Below are positions 7,979-15,449 of a DNA stretch of 20,045 bases, piece after piece; the stretch's first letter is position 1; each line of letters begins with the position of its first letter. The notes beneath the pieces were generated by a model. The model worked only from the letters and a program-made list of their open reading frames with translations, was not told the origin of the DNA and did not search any database. The stretch is from NCBI GenBank assembly GCA_047628755.1, contig JBLHVV010000055.1, positions 1 through 20,045 on the forward strand. The letters are read 5' to 3'. The DNA comes from Bermanella sp047628755. Lineage in GTDB: Bacteria > Pseudomonadota > Gammaproteobacteria > Pseudomonadales > Oceanobacteraceae. Made by a program: the position numbers and the translations under genes.

Positions 7979-9145
7979 CTAGCCAAGATAAGAAAGCATT
8001 ACACCGGCCGCAACGGCCGAACCAACAACCCCTGCAACATTAGGACCCATGGCATGCATCAACAAAAAGTTTTGCTGGTTATATTCTAAACCAACCTTGT
8101 TAGATACACGTGCAGCCATTGGTACCGCTGAAACACCAGCCGAACCGATAAGCGGATTAATTTTAGTATTCAAAAATACGTTCATGAACTTAGCCATTAA
8201 TACGCCACATGCCGTACCTACACAAAACGCGGTTAGACCAAGAACCAATATGCCAAAGGTCTTAATGTTTAAAAACTCATGAGCTGATAGCTTAGAACCA
8301 ACACCTAAACCAAGCATGATAGTTACTATGTTAATTAGAGAGTTTTGCACAGTGTCGCTTAAACGATCTACCACACCAGATTCTTTCATTAAGTTACCCA
8401 AGCAGAACATACCCAGTAAAGGAGCGGCTGAAGGCAGGGCTAAGCCCACAAGAACTAGAACAATAATTGGAAATAAGATTTTTTCTTTCTGGCTCACAAC
8501 ACGAAGTTGTTCCATTTTAATCTTACGTTCTTTATCGTTAGTCAGGGCACGCATAATTGGTGGCTGAATAACTGGCACAAGTGCCATATAAGAATATGCC
8601 GCCACTGCAATGGCACCCAATAGATGAGGCGCTAGGTTCGTTGCAACAAAGATGGAAGTGGGCCCGTCGGCACCACCAATAATACCAATAGCCGCAGCTT
8701 CTTCTAAGGTAAAGGGCATAATGCCGTAATGGTTCATTAATACAGCACCTAATACCGTACCAAAAATACCAAACTGAGCCGCAGCCCCCAACAATAACGT
8801 TTTAGGGTTAGCCAGTAATGGACCAAAGTCAGTCATTGCGCCCACACCCATAAAGATCATAAGTGGGAACATGCCAGTTGCGATGCCCATATTATAAATA
8901 TAATAAAGCAAGCCGCCCGGTGTATCTAAGTGTCCCATAGCGTCATAAACAGGCTCGGTATAAAACCCACCCCCTGGAATGTTCACAAATATCGCACCAA
9001 TACCAATCGGTAAAAGCAATAATGGTTCAAAGCCTTTTTTAATGGCTAAGAACAGCAATAGTAAACCTATTGCAATCATAAGCGCCTGGCCCCACTCCAT
9101 TTGAGCGAGTCCAGAATCCATGATTAATTTATTTAACTTTTCCAC
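7979..9145 (-). CDS. oadB: Oxaloacetate decarboxylase beta subunit, Na+-translocating membrane pump
   Basis: 388 residues of very hydrophobic protein with about ten membrane helices. It couples decarboxylation of the carboxybiotin made by OadA to Na+ export. Seen: GIIGGADGPTSIF, holding the essential intramembrane Asp (Asp160 here), and NPLIGSAGVSAVPMAARVS, holding the conserved Asn/Ser/Arg cluster of the second Na+ site. The start is a GTG at 9145: AAGGAG ends six bases upstream and overlaps the TAA stop of oadA, so the two are coupled (10 bases between stop and start). Length is normal for the family (about 375-435). Last gene of the operon, followed by a strong terminator. Members also serve methylmalonyl-CoA or glutaconyl-CoA decarboxylases, but the OadA and OadG neighbours settle the identity. 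Confidence 0.96.
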   Translation of the reverse strand: MEKLNKLIMDSGLAQMEWGQALMIAIGLLLLFLAIKKGFEPLLLLPIGIGAIFVNIPGGGFYTEPVYDAMGHLDTPGGLLYYIYNMGIATGMFPLMIFMGVGAMTDFGPLLANPKTLLLGAAAQFGIFGTVLGAVLMNHYGIMPFTLEEAAAIGIIGGADGPTSIFVATNLAPHLLGAIAVAAYSYMALVPVIQPPIMRALTNDKERKIKMEQLRVVSQKEKILFPIIVLVLVGLALPSAAPLLGMFCLGNLMKESGVVDRLSDTVQNSLINIVTIMLGLGVGSKLSAHEFLNIKTFGILVLGLTAFCVGTACGVLMAKFMNVFLNTKINPLIGSAGVSAVPMAARVSNKVGLEYNQQNFLLMHAMGPNVAGVVGSAVAAGVMLSYLG

Positions 9146-9155
9146 AACGTACTCC

Positions 9156-10928
9156 TTACGCGATTGTTAGCAGTACGTCGCCAACCAGAACCGAGTCACC
9201 AGCTTTGGTAGTTACACTACCAATGGTGCCGGCTTTAGGGGCGCGAATTTCAGTTTCCATTTTCATGGCTTCAAGAATAACAATCACATCGCCTTCAGCA
9301 ACTTGCTGTCCAGGCTCAACCGTCACTTTCCAGATATTACCCGCTAATGGAGCATTTACTGGATCACCGCCACCCACTGCTACTGGATCGGTACCTGCTG
9401 CAGGAGCCGCAGCACCACCAAAAGACAATGGGGCACCATTTATAGGAGCAAGATGAGTAACGTCGCCGCCGTCGTCTACTTTTACTACGTATTCGTTACC
9501 GTCTACGTTAATGGTGTAGGTGTCTTCAGCATCGCCTTTAGGAGCAGGCTCAAACGCGTCTGGGTTGCCACGGTTAGCAAAAAACTTAGGGGCCACTTGA
9601 GGAAACAAGGCGTAAGTTAAGGCATCATCAATTTTTTGATCGGCAAGTTTAAAGCCTTTGTCCGCCGCTAGTGCATCGACATCAGCAATAATTTGGTCCA
9701 TTTCGTTGTCGATCAAATCAGCAGGACGACAAGTGATCACTTCTGCGCCGTCTAACACACGGGCTTGAAGTTCAGCGTTCATAGGAGCAGGTGCTGCGCC
9801 ATATTCTCCTTTAAGAATCCCTTGAGTTTCTTTAGAGATCGTTTTGTAACGCTCACCTGTTAATACGTTAAGTACGGCTTGAGTACCCACAATTTGAGAC
9901 GTTGGAGTTACCAGCGGAATGTGACCAAGATCTTCACGTACGCGTGGAATTTCTCTGAGTACTTCGTCAAATTTATCGGAAGCCCCTTGCTCACGAAGCT
10001 GATTTTCCATGTTAGTTAACATGCCACCAGGCACTTGAGCCACTAAAATACGAGAGTCGGTACCGCGTAGAGCCCCTTCATATTTAGAATATTTTTTACG
10101 TACGTTTCGGAAGTAAGCCGCAATTTCTTCAAGCAGCAGAAGGTCTAAACCTGTGTCACGGTCGGTACCCTTAGTCGCAGCAACCACTGTTTCAGTTGCT
10201 GAGTGGCCGTAAGTGCCAGACATTGAAGAAATAGCCGTGTCAACACGGTCTACACCCGCTTCAATTGCTTTTAAAATAGCCATATCTGACATGCCTGCAG
10301 TGGCGTGACAGTGCAGCTGAACTTCTAAGTCAGTTTCTTTTTTAAGACGAGAAATAAGTTCGAATGCATCATAAGGATTAATGATACCAGCCATGTCTTT
10401 AATGGCGATTGAATCTACACCCAGATCTTCAATTTGCTTAGCAAGACTTAACCAAGAGTCCATGTTATGAACAGGAGAAGTTGTGTATGAAAGCGTACCC
10501 TGTGCGTGCTTACCTTGCTTTTTAACCGCTTTAACTGCTGTTTCAAGATTGCGTGGGTCGTTCATTGCGTCAAATACACGAAACACGTCAACGCCGTTTG
10601 TAGCGGCACGTTCAACAAATTTATCTACCACATCATCGGCGTAATGACGGTAACCTAAAAGGTTTTGACCACGCAGCAACATTTGATGCGGCGTGTTTGG
10701 CATTAATTTTTTAAATTCGCGGATACGATCCCAAGGATCTTCGCCTAAGAAGCGGATGCATGAATCAAAAGTCGCGCCGCCCCATGACTCTAAAGACCAG
10801 TAACCAACTTGATCTAATTTTTCAGCGATAGGCAGCATGTCGTCAATGCGCATGCGAGTCGCGAATAATGATTGGTGAGCGTCGCGAAGTACGACGTCGG
10901 TAATGCCTAATTTTTTAGTACCGGTCAT
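9156..10928 (-). CDS. oadA: Oxaloacetate decarboxylase alpha subunit (carboxyltransferase plus biotin carrier)
   Basis: 590 residues. It moves the carboxyl group of oxaloacetate to biotin, giving pyruvate; OadB then releases CO2 while pumping Na+. N-terminal TIM-barrel carboxyltransferase: RDAHQSLFATRMR with metal ligand Asp16, LHCHAT with His206 and His208, and IKDMAG with Lys177, the lysine that is carbamylated in this family. A middle PYC/OadA domain follows, then an Ala/Pro/Gly-rich linker (about 505-530), then a biotinyl domain with EAMKMETE, the biotin being carried on Lys556. All catalytic residues I can check are present. It lies 49 bases after oadG and just before oadB in the standard order G-A-B. 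It probably works in citrate/oxaloacetate breakdown or as a Na+ pump in a salty habitat (inference). Confidence 0.97.
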   Translation of the reverse strand: MTGTKKLGITDVVLRDAHQSLFATRMRIDDMLPIAEKLDQVGYWSLESWGGATFDSCIRFLGEDPWDRIREFKKLMPNTPHQMLLRGQNLLGYRHYADDVVDKFVERAATNGVDVFRVFDAMNDPRNLETAVKAVKKQGKHAQGTLSYTTSPVHNMDSWLSLAKQIEDLGVDSIAIKDMAGIINPYDAFELISRLKKETDLEVQLHCHATAGMSDMAILKAIEAGVDRVDTAISSMSGTYGHSATETVVAATKGTDRDTGLDLLLLEEIAAYFRNVRKKYSKYEGALRGTDSRILVAQVPGGMLTNMENQLREQGASDKFDEVLREIPRVREDLGHIPLVTPTSQIVGTQAVLNVLTGERYKTISKETQGILKGEYGAAPAPMNAELQARVLDGAEVITCRPADLIDNEMDQIIADVDALAADKGFKLADQKIDDALTYALFPQVAPKFFANRGNPDAFEPAPKGDAEDTYTINVDGNEYVVKVDDGGDVTHLAPINGAPLSFGGAAAPAAGTDPVAVGGGDPVNAPLAGNIWKVTVEPGQQVAEGDVIVILEAMKMETEIRAPKAGTIGSVTTKAGDSVLVGDVLLTIA

Positions 10929-10977
10929 TTGTAATGGCCTTTATAAGTATTATCATTGTACGTTTAGTGAGACGCGC

Positions 10978-11277
10978 TTACTTTTGGTTAGCGCGATGCT
11001 CTTTTACAGCTGCAGCTAGAACATTTAATAGCTGTGGGTCGACCCTTTGCCCTGGTTGTGCAATCGCCTTAGCTGGTGCGATAGGCGCATCAGGTAAGTA
11101 CTTAGCTACCAAGGTAGACATTAGAGTAGTAGCAATAATCAAAATGATTAGGAATACGAAAACCGTACCCATGCCAAACCCCATCAATCCAAGGCCGTCA
11201 GCTAAAACTTCAGCTTTTTCAGCAGCACTCAACACCATCTCAGTGGCTGCTGGCGCGTCAGCTAGATTCATGGACAT
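10978..11277 (-). CDS. oadG: Oxaloacetate decarboxylase gamma subunit
   Basis: 99 residues. OadG is a small single-helix membrane protein that holds OadA to OadB and helps assembly; in known members the C-terminus binds a zinc ion. Seen: one membrane helix at about residues 30-55 (MGFGMGTVFVFLIILIIA), then a Pro/Ala-rich cytosolic linker and a C-terminal helix (QLLNVLAAAVKEHR). The frame is open further upstream to 11337, but AAGGAG sits nine bases before the ATG at 11277 (MSMNLAD), so that start is preferred. First gene of the operon. The His-rich tail of some OadGs is not obvious here: only one His is visible near the end (KEHRANQK). Confidence 0.9.
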   Translation of the reverse strand: MSMNLADAPAATEMVLSAAEKAEVLADGLGLMGFGMGTVFVFLIILIIATTLMSTLVAKYLPDAPIAPAKAIAQPGQRVDPQLLNVLAAAVKEHRANQK

Positions 11278-11619
11278 AACCATCCACTCCTTTTCGTTAA
11301 CAAACGGATCTGGCATTCTTGTCGTACTAGTCAACATAAAAAGTGACTATAAAATAAGAAACACCCATTAATGATCATAAAATAATCAAATTCATTATTT
11401 TGCCTAAAACTTGAACAGTATAGGCATAATATCGCGCTAATGTACTGTAAACAGTGGCTTTAAGCAAATTTAAGCGCACTTAAGCTGGTTTCTTTATTAA
11501 CAAAAAAACACCTTTTTTAGAAGATTAAGGTAAACTGCGCCAAATATATTAAACAGTCATTAATAGCATCATAATGTAATGAATATTTCATCAATCTGAA
11601 GCCTTAGGAGGGCCAGTAC
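11278..11619. promoter_or_regulatory. Divergent oadG/dusC intergenic region (342 bp)
   Basis: AT-rich control region. It contains the AAGGAG ribosome site of oadG, the strong TTAGGAGG of dusC (ending 8 bases before its ATG), an inverted repeat ACTGT-AA-ACAGT at 11444-11455 with a further ACAGTA at about 11415, and a helically phased heptamer array at 11459-11485. I cannot place -35/-10 boxes with confidence for either gene, and I see no RNA gene or riboswitch. Confidence 0.5.
11459..11485. repeat. Three TTTAAGC-type heptamers at exact 10-bp period
   Basis: TTTAAGC at 11459-11465, TTTAAGC at 11469-11475 and CTTAAGC at 11479-11485, each start ten bases after the previous one, i.e. about one helical turn. 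The second and third also form an inverted repeat TTAAG-CGCA-CTTAA. It lies in the oadG/dusC control region, so it is a candidate binding site for an unknown regulator. Confidence 0.5.
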
Positions 11620-12633
11620 ATGCTTGCACTTGCCCCAATGGAAGGATTAGTTGACCACCACATGCGAAATTTACTGACTCGCGACAAAGGCTTTGATTAC
11701 TGTGTGACTGAGTTCTTGCGGGTAACAAACCAATTATTACCTGAACGAGCCTTCCATCGAATTTGCCCAGAATCTGACAGTGGCTGGAAAACCCCTTCAG
11801 GTACGCCCGTTCATCTTCAACTACTGGGCAATGATGTATCAGCTATGACCGATAATGCCTGCCGGGCAATTGAATTAGGCGCACCCAGTATAGATGTGAA
11901 CTTCGGCTGCCCCATGTATATGAGAAACGCGCAGAAAACGATTAACTCAGGCCGCGATGCTGGTAGTAAGGTGAACATCTGTGGAGAAAGCTATGGGGGG
12001 TCGCTGTTGTTGCAGTTTCCTGACGAAATTCACCATTTATTAAGCAGCATGCGCAAAGCCATGCCAGACCATGTGCCACTAACAGCTAAAATGCGCTTAG
12101 GATACGAAGATAAGTCATTAGCCATTGAAAACGCACAAGCCATCGAAAGCACCGGCGTGCAACACTTATGCATTCACGCTCGTACGAAAACCGAAGGCTA
12201 TAAACCTCCTGCCCACTGGCATTACATTGCACGTATCAAGCAACATGTGAAGCTGCCGATCATTGCCAATGGTGAGATTTGGACATTAGAAGATTACAAA
12301 ACATGTAAACAAGAAAGTGAATGCGACAACATAATGTTAGGACGCGGCGCAGTGGCAAACCCAAAACTAGCAAGACAAGTTAAACGATTTGAAAATGGTC
12401 AAGACCACCCAGAAAGTGAATGGATAGAAAGACTGTATGATTTATTGTGGATGATCGAAGATATGTCAATTAATGGCGATAAAACCCGAGTACAAGGGAA
12501 GATCAAACAATGGGTTAGCTTCATGAAATTTCGATATGACGCAGCCAATGATTTTTTTAAACTAGCAAAAAAACTCAAAACACCCATAGAGTTAAAGTAT
12601 TTTGTTCAACGATGCATTGATGATTCAGCTTGA
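11620..12633 (+). CDS. dusC: tRNA-dihydrouridine(16) synthase DusC with an unusual insertion
   Basis: 337 residues. An FMN-dependent enzyme reducing uridine 16 of tRNAs to dihydrouridine. Seen: the DusC-type start ALAPMEGLVDHHMRNLLT, TEFLRV, HRICPE, TPSGTPVHLQLLG, the catalytic NFGCP with Cys97, IHARTKTEGY, IIANGEIW and MLGRGAVANP (FMN phosphate site), then a C-terminal helical tRNA-binding domain with IKQW. In E. coli DusC the catalytic GCP is followed by about 8 residues before the GGATLL helix start. Here about 27 residues (99-125) separate GCP from GGSLLL, an extra 19 or so. The reading frame stays intact throughout, and the remaining motifs look functional. Start: strong TAGGAGG 8 bases before the ATG. 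The 3' end overlaps the convergent histidine kinase gene by 9 bases. Confidence 0.93.
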   Translation: MLALAPMEGLVDHHMRNLLTRDKGFDYCVTEFLRVTNQLLPERAFHRICPESDSGWKTPSGTPVHLQLLGNDVSAMTDNACRAIELGAPSIDVNFGCPMYMRNAQKTINSGRDAGSKVNICGESYGGSLLLQFPDEIHHLLSSMRKAMPDHVPLTAKMRLGYEDKSLAIENAQAIESTGVQHLCIHARTKTEGYKPPAHWHYIARIKQHVKLPIIANGEIWTLEDYKTCKQESECDNIMLGRGAVANPKLARQVKRFENGQDHPESEWIERLYDLLWMIEDMSINGDKTRVQGKIKQWVSFMKFRYDAANDFFKLAKKLKTPIELKYFVQRCIDDSA

Positions 12634-14076
12634 GTCTGGCAATGTAATTATAAACTCTGCGCCTTCACCTACTTTAGAGCTAACCTTAATATTTCCGGCG
12701 TGGCTTTCGATAATTCCATACGAAATGGACAAGCCTAAACCAGTCCCGTCACTGACTCCCTTAGTGGTAAAAAATGGATCGAATATTTTAGCAAGTACAT
12801 CTTCAGACATACCTTCACCTGTATCTTTAATACTAATTTGAACACCCGACTCTACTTTAGATGTGCTGATATAAATATCCCCTTTTTCACCTATTGCATG
12901 AGTGGCATTCACCAACATATTCATAATCACTTGGCCCACTTGACCTTCATGGCCTGGGATTCTTGGTAAATCTAATGAAAAGTCCTTATGCAAAGTCACT
13001 TTGTACTTCAATTCATTCCAGACCACCTTAATTGTGTTGATAATACATTCATTCAGATCAAACTCAGATGCTTCCTCATCATCGCTGCGTGCAAACGATT
13101 TTAAATTGGAAACAATGTCTTTCACTCGCCTTAGACCATCAGAGCAGTCTTCCATAATGTCATTAATATCACTTATCATAAATGTTAAATTCTGTTCTTC
13201 ATCTAACAGCCTAATGGCATCAACTTCGGGGCCCTTGCTTACTCGAATTAATTCGTTTGTTAGTGCTATATGTTGTGAAAAAATAGCTAAATATTCTTTT
13301 AGCGTACTCACATTACTCATAACAAAACCAATTGGATTATTTATTTCATGAGCAACACCTGCTGCCAACTGACCAAGAGATGCCATTTTTTCGGATTGAA
13401 CTAACTGCGATTGAGCTTGCTTTAATTTTTCATGACTGTTGGTGATTTCAGAATAGCTATCTTCTAATTTTTTATTATTAATGCTAGCTTCTAAAATACT
13501 GCTTATTTGATATGAAGCCACTTCACATTGATCAAGTATTTCAGATTTAAAGTCTATTGATTCGGGCAAGTAAAATTCACATACGAAGGTAATTTCCCCA
13601 AAACATTTTATGGGCACAAACACTATTCGATTCACCCCTAGGTCGATCAGTATTAATTCTAAAGATGGCTTACTTAATTCAGATACATGAATCACTTCAC
13701 GCATGCCTAAATCGTATATTCTTTTATAAATATCGATACTGAATTTTGGAATATCCCGATTACAGCCAACGATGTCACTGTAAGTTAAATTATTATCTTT
13801 TATATAACTGAAACGTCCAATTTTTGCACCAATAAATACAATACTGGCTTTAAGATAACGCTCAACAACGGCGACTAAATCACCTTGATTTTGCGCAAGT
13901 CGAGCTACTGAAAGCAAATAGTCTGATTCCTTTTTTTGTAACATCAAATCATTAAATTGAAACTGAATCATTCCAATATTTGTTTGTACTTCCTTGGTCT
14001 TTTTTTCTAATAAATTTTCAGCTGAAAATCGAGCTGCCCTTTCTCGGTTGTAGGCTTTTTGATATGCATCATTCAT
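12625..14076 (-). CDS. hnoK: Soluble histidine kinase of the H-NOX pathway (HnoK-like)
   Basis: 483 residues, no membrane helix. N-terminal coiled coil (AYQKAYNRERAARFSAEN), as often found in kinases paired with H-NOX; then a GAF-like sensory region (about 50-195), a coiled-coil linker, the dimerisation/phosphoacceptor motif LAAGVAHEINNP with His243, and an HATPase domain with the N box (NMLVNATHAI, Asn389), DTGEGM, DPFFTTK and GTGLGLSIS. All kinase motifs are intact. The frame is open 18 bases further upstream to a TTG, but AAGGA lies about 7 bases before the ATG at 14076, which I prefer. It follows the H-NOX stop by 33 bases, the classic arrangement in which NO-bound H-NOX controls its kinase. 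The 3' end overlaps dusC by 9 bases head-on. The symbol follows the Shewanella naming and is inferred from context. Confidence 0.9.
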   Translation of the reverse strand: MNDAYQKAYNRERAARFSAENLLEKKTKEVQTNIGMIQFQFNDLMLQKKESDYLLSVARLAQNQGDLVAVVERYLKASIVFIGAKIGRFSYIKDNNLTYSDIVGCNRDIPKFSIDIYKRIYDLGMREVIHVSELSKPSLELILIDLGVNRIVFVPIKCFGEITFVCEFYLPESIDFKSEILDQCEVASYQISSILEASINNKKLEDSYSEITNSHEKLKQAQSQLVQSEKMASLGQLAAGVAHEINNPIGFVMSNVSTLKEYLAIFSQHIALTNELIRVSKGPEVDAIRLLDEEQNLTFMISDINDIMEDCSDGLRRVKDIVSNLKSFARSDDEEASEFDLNECIINTIKVVWNELKYKVTLHKDFSLDLPRIPGHEGQVGQVIMNMLVNATHAIGEKGDIYISTSKVESGVQISIKDTGEGMSEDVLAKIFDPFFTTKGVSDGTGLGLSISYGIIESHAGNIKVSSKVGEGAEFIITLPDSS

Positions 14077-14109
14077 ATATTCTTCCTTACTCAATTCTAT
14101 TAGAAAAAA

Positions 14110-14664
14110 TTAAACAATGACTCTAGTGAATATCAGATTCCATTTGCAACTTTCATAATCGTCATGCATACATTGGGTATGTGAAAAAATAATACTTGGA
14201 TAATAATGTTTGGCTAATCCTTTAATTACGCCTTCTGCGATAGGACATAGCTGCCGGTTACTTCGATATACTAACTCACCACTATTTTCGTCTCTAGGAA
14301 TATATTCAAGTAATGGTGTATAAGTATCAGGATTAATAAGTTTTACACCCCCATAAATAACACTCTCCAGTTCACTCAATAGTGATTGTAAATTTGTATA
14401 ATCCTTCACTTTAATAGGACCACGATCAACTAAATAATTAAATAAAAACTCCCCAAATATATTTAAGCAATCATTTAATGATAATGCTAATTTTTCACTT
14501 AATGTCGTGGTCAATGCTATGATTTCAGCATCATCGTATTTACCCCTTGCGGTATATATTCCACCACTGGCCACCTTACTGTCGTCTATGACACTATTCC
14601 AAAGCTCCATTCCAGCCTTTTCTAATACATATTCTTCCAAAGCATTGAAAATTATACCTTGCAT
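14110..14664 (-). CDS. hnoX: H-NOX (heme NO/O2-binding) protein with Tyr at the proximal heme-ligand position
   Basis: 184 residues, normal for a stand-alone H-NOX. Seen: the family start MQGIIFNALEEYVLEKAG, GIYTARGKYDDAEI, FGEFLFNYL, and LVYRSNRQLCPIAEG with the YxSxR heme-propionate motif (Tyr133, Ser135, Arg137). In the family the proximal heme ligand is a His in the pattern VIHxEV; here the segment reads SVIYGGVKLINP, putting Tyr104 (codon TAT, 14353-14355) at that place. Cys140, His162, Cys165 and Cys173 correspond to the zinc site of Shewanella and Vibrio H-NOX proteins. The distal position that is Tyr in O2-binding H-NOX is Ile here (about 142). Start: GAGGTG just upstream of the ATG. 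Consequence: heme binding may be lost, Tyr-ligated, or replaced by zinc/thiol redox sensing (inference). Flanked by its kinase and a response regulator. Confidence 0.93.
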   Translation of the reverse strand: MQGIIFNALEEYVLEKAGMELWNSVIDDSKVASGGIYTARGKYDDAEIIALTTTLSEKLALSLNDCLNIFGEFLFNYLVDRGPIKVKDYTNLQSLLSELESVIYGGVKLINPDTYTPLLEYIPRDENSGELVYRSNRQLCPIAEGVIKGLAKHYYPSIIFSHTQCMHDDYESCKWNLIFTRVIV

Positions 14665-14752
14665 GTATCACCTCATTAGTTTAAAAATTTTCTAATAAAC
14701 GCATATGCTTATTATTTATTCTCAACCTCACTAACAACATCCCGTTAAGCTA

Positions 14753-15313
14753 CTAACTAAAACACCTAGCGATAGAGTCCCTTAACTCATCGTTTTCAAA
14801 AGGCTTTGATAAAGCACCATCAGCGCCACTATCCAATGCTTTCTTTAATTCGTTTTGACCTTGCGCACTAATCGCTAAAATTTTAAGCTGATGGGATTTA
14901 AACTGGTTTCTTGTTAAAGCCAGAACGGTCAAGCCATCCATCTGTGGCATACGCAAGTCTAATGTGAGCAAACTGGGGTTGAAACTCATTAATTGCATGC
15001 CGGCTTCAAAGCCATCTTGAGCCGTTCTAACTTCCCACCCATCTCTTTTTAAGACCCTAGCTATGGCATTTGCCATCGCTATGTCGTCATCAACTATTAA
15101 CGCTTTTTGCTCTACAGCTAACAATTCCGAAGGAATCGGCATGCTGTGCAGCAGCATAAATTCAAGCAAACCGCGCTTAGGAACCCGATGGTCTCCTCTG
15201 CCAGGTAGCTTGTAACCTGCTAGCTCTCCTCGCTCGATCCATCGACTGACCGTTCTAAAATTAACCCCTGTAAACTTTGCCACATCGCCAGTTGTATATA
15301 CGGGTTCTGTCAC
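14753..15313 (-). CDS. hnoC: Response regulator with N-terminal MerR/excisionase-type HTH (HnoC-like)
   Basis: 186 residues. N-terminal helix-turn-helix of the MerR/excisionase kind (TTGDVAKFTGVNFRTVSRW, then a wing GRGDHRVPKRGLLEFM), followed by a receiver domain with acidic pocket VDDD, phosphoacceptor Asp119 in LTLDLRMPQMDG and Lys170 in LSKPF. HTH-first, receiver-last is unusual among response regulators. In Shewanella, HnoC is a DNA-binding response regulator of the H-NOX network whose phosphorylation relieves repression; the match in architecture and neighbourhood supports the name. The frame is open 33 bases further to a TTG at 15346, but GTG 15313 with GGGGTG four bases upstream fits better and frees the operator-like repeats from coding. 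It lies 88 bases upstream of the H-NOX gene, same strand, so probably one operon. Confidence 0.85.
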   Translation of the reverse strand: MTEPVYTTGDVAKFTGVNFRTVSRWIERGELAGYKLPGRGDHRVPKRGLLEFMLLHSMPIPSELLAVEQKALIVDDDIAMANAIARVLKRDGWEVRTAQDGFEAGMQLMSFNPSLLTLDLRMPQMDGLTVLALTRNQFKSHQLKILAISAQGQNELKKALDSGADGALSKPFENDELRDSIARCFS

Positions 15314-15339
15314 TGCGCACCCCAAATTTGTTTGTATAT

Positions 15340-15371
15340 TGATCAATTTAGTCGATTATCTGATCAATTTA
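15340..15371. promoter_or_regulatory. Paired 11-bp direct repeats, candidate operator of the Hno regulator
   Basis: TGATCAATTTA occurs at 15340-15350 and again at 15361-15371, exactly 21 bp apart (two helical turns), each holding the palindrome TGATCA. They lie in the 136-bp gap between the HTH-receiver gene (start 15313) and the divergent HD-GYP gene (start 15450). On the minus strand a possible TTAAAA-N16-TATAAA promoter lies just before them, and on the plus strand a TATACT (15383-15388) lies just after, so a bound protein could affect both. Autoregulation by the HnoC-like protein is inference. Confidence 0.6.
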
Positions 15372-15449
15372 TAGTCATTTCTTATACTATTTTAATCTTA
15401 GACAGTTTAGACAGGTTGAAATATAGTCAGTGTAGTAAGGGGATGTATT

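Noticed and set aside
10934..11371. 145-codon plus-strand frame opposite oadG
   Set aside because: It is antisense to oadG, whose family motifs and ribosome site are clear; the plus-strand protein resembles nothing.
11444..11455. LexA-type SOS box from ACTGT-AA-ACAGT
   Set aside because: LexA boxes have CTG and CAG separated by ten bases; here the halves are only two bases apart and the neighbours are not SOS genes.
15314..15346. Longer start (TTG 15346) for the HTH-receiver regulator
   Set aside because: It would put part of the direct repeat inside the coding region and has no ribosome site; GTG 15313 has GGGGTG at good spacing right before the HTH.
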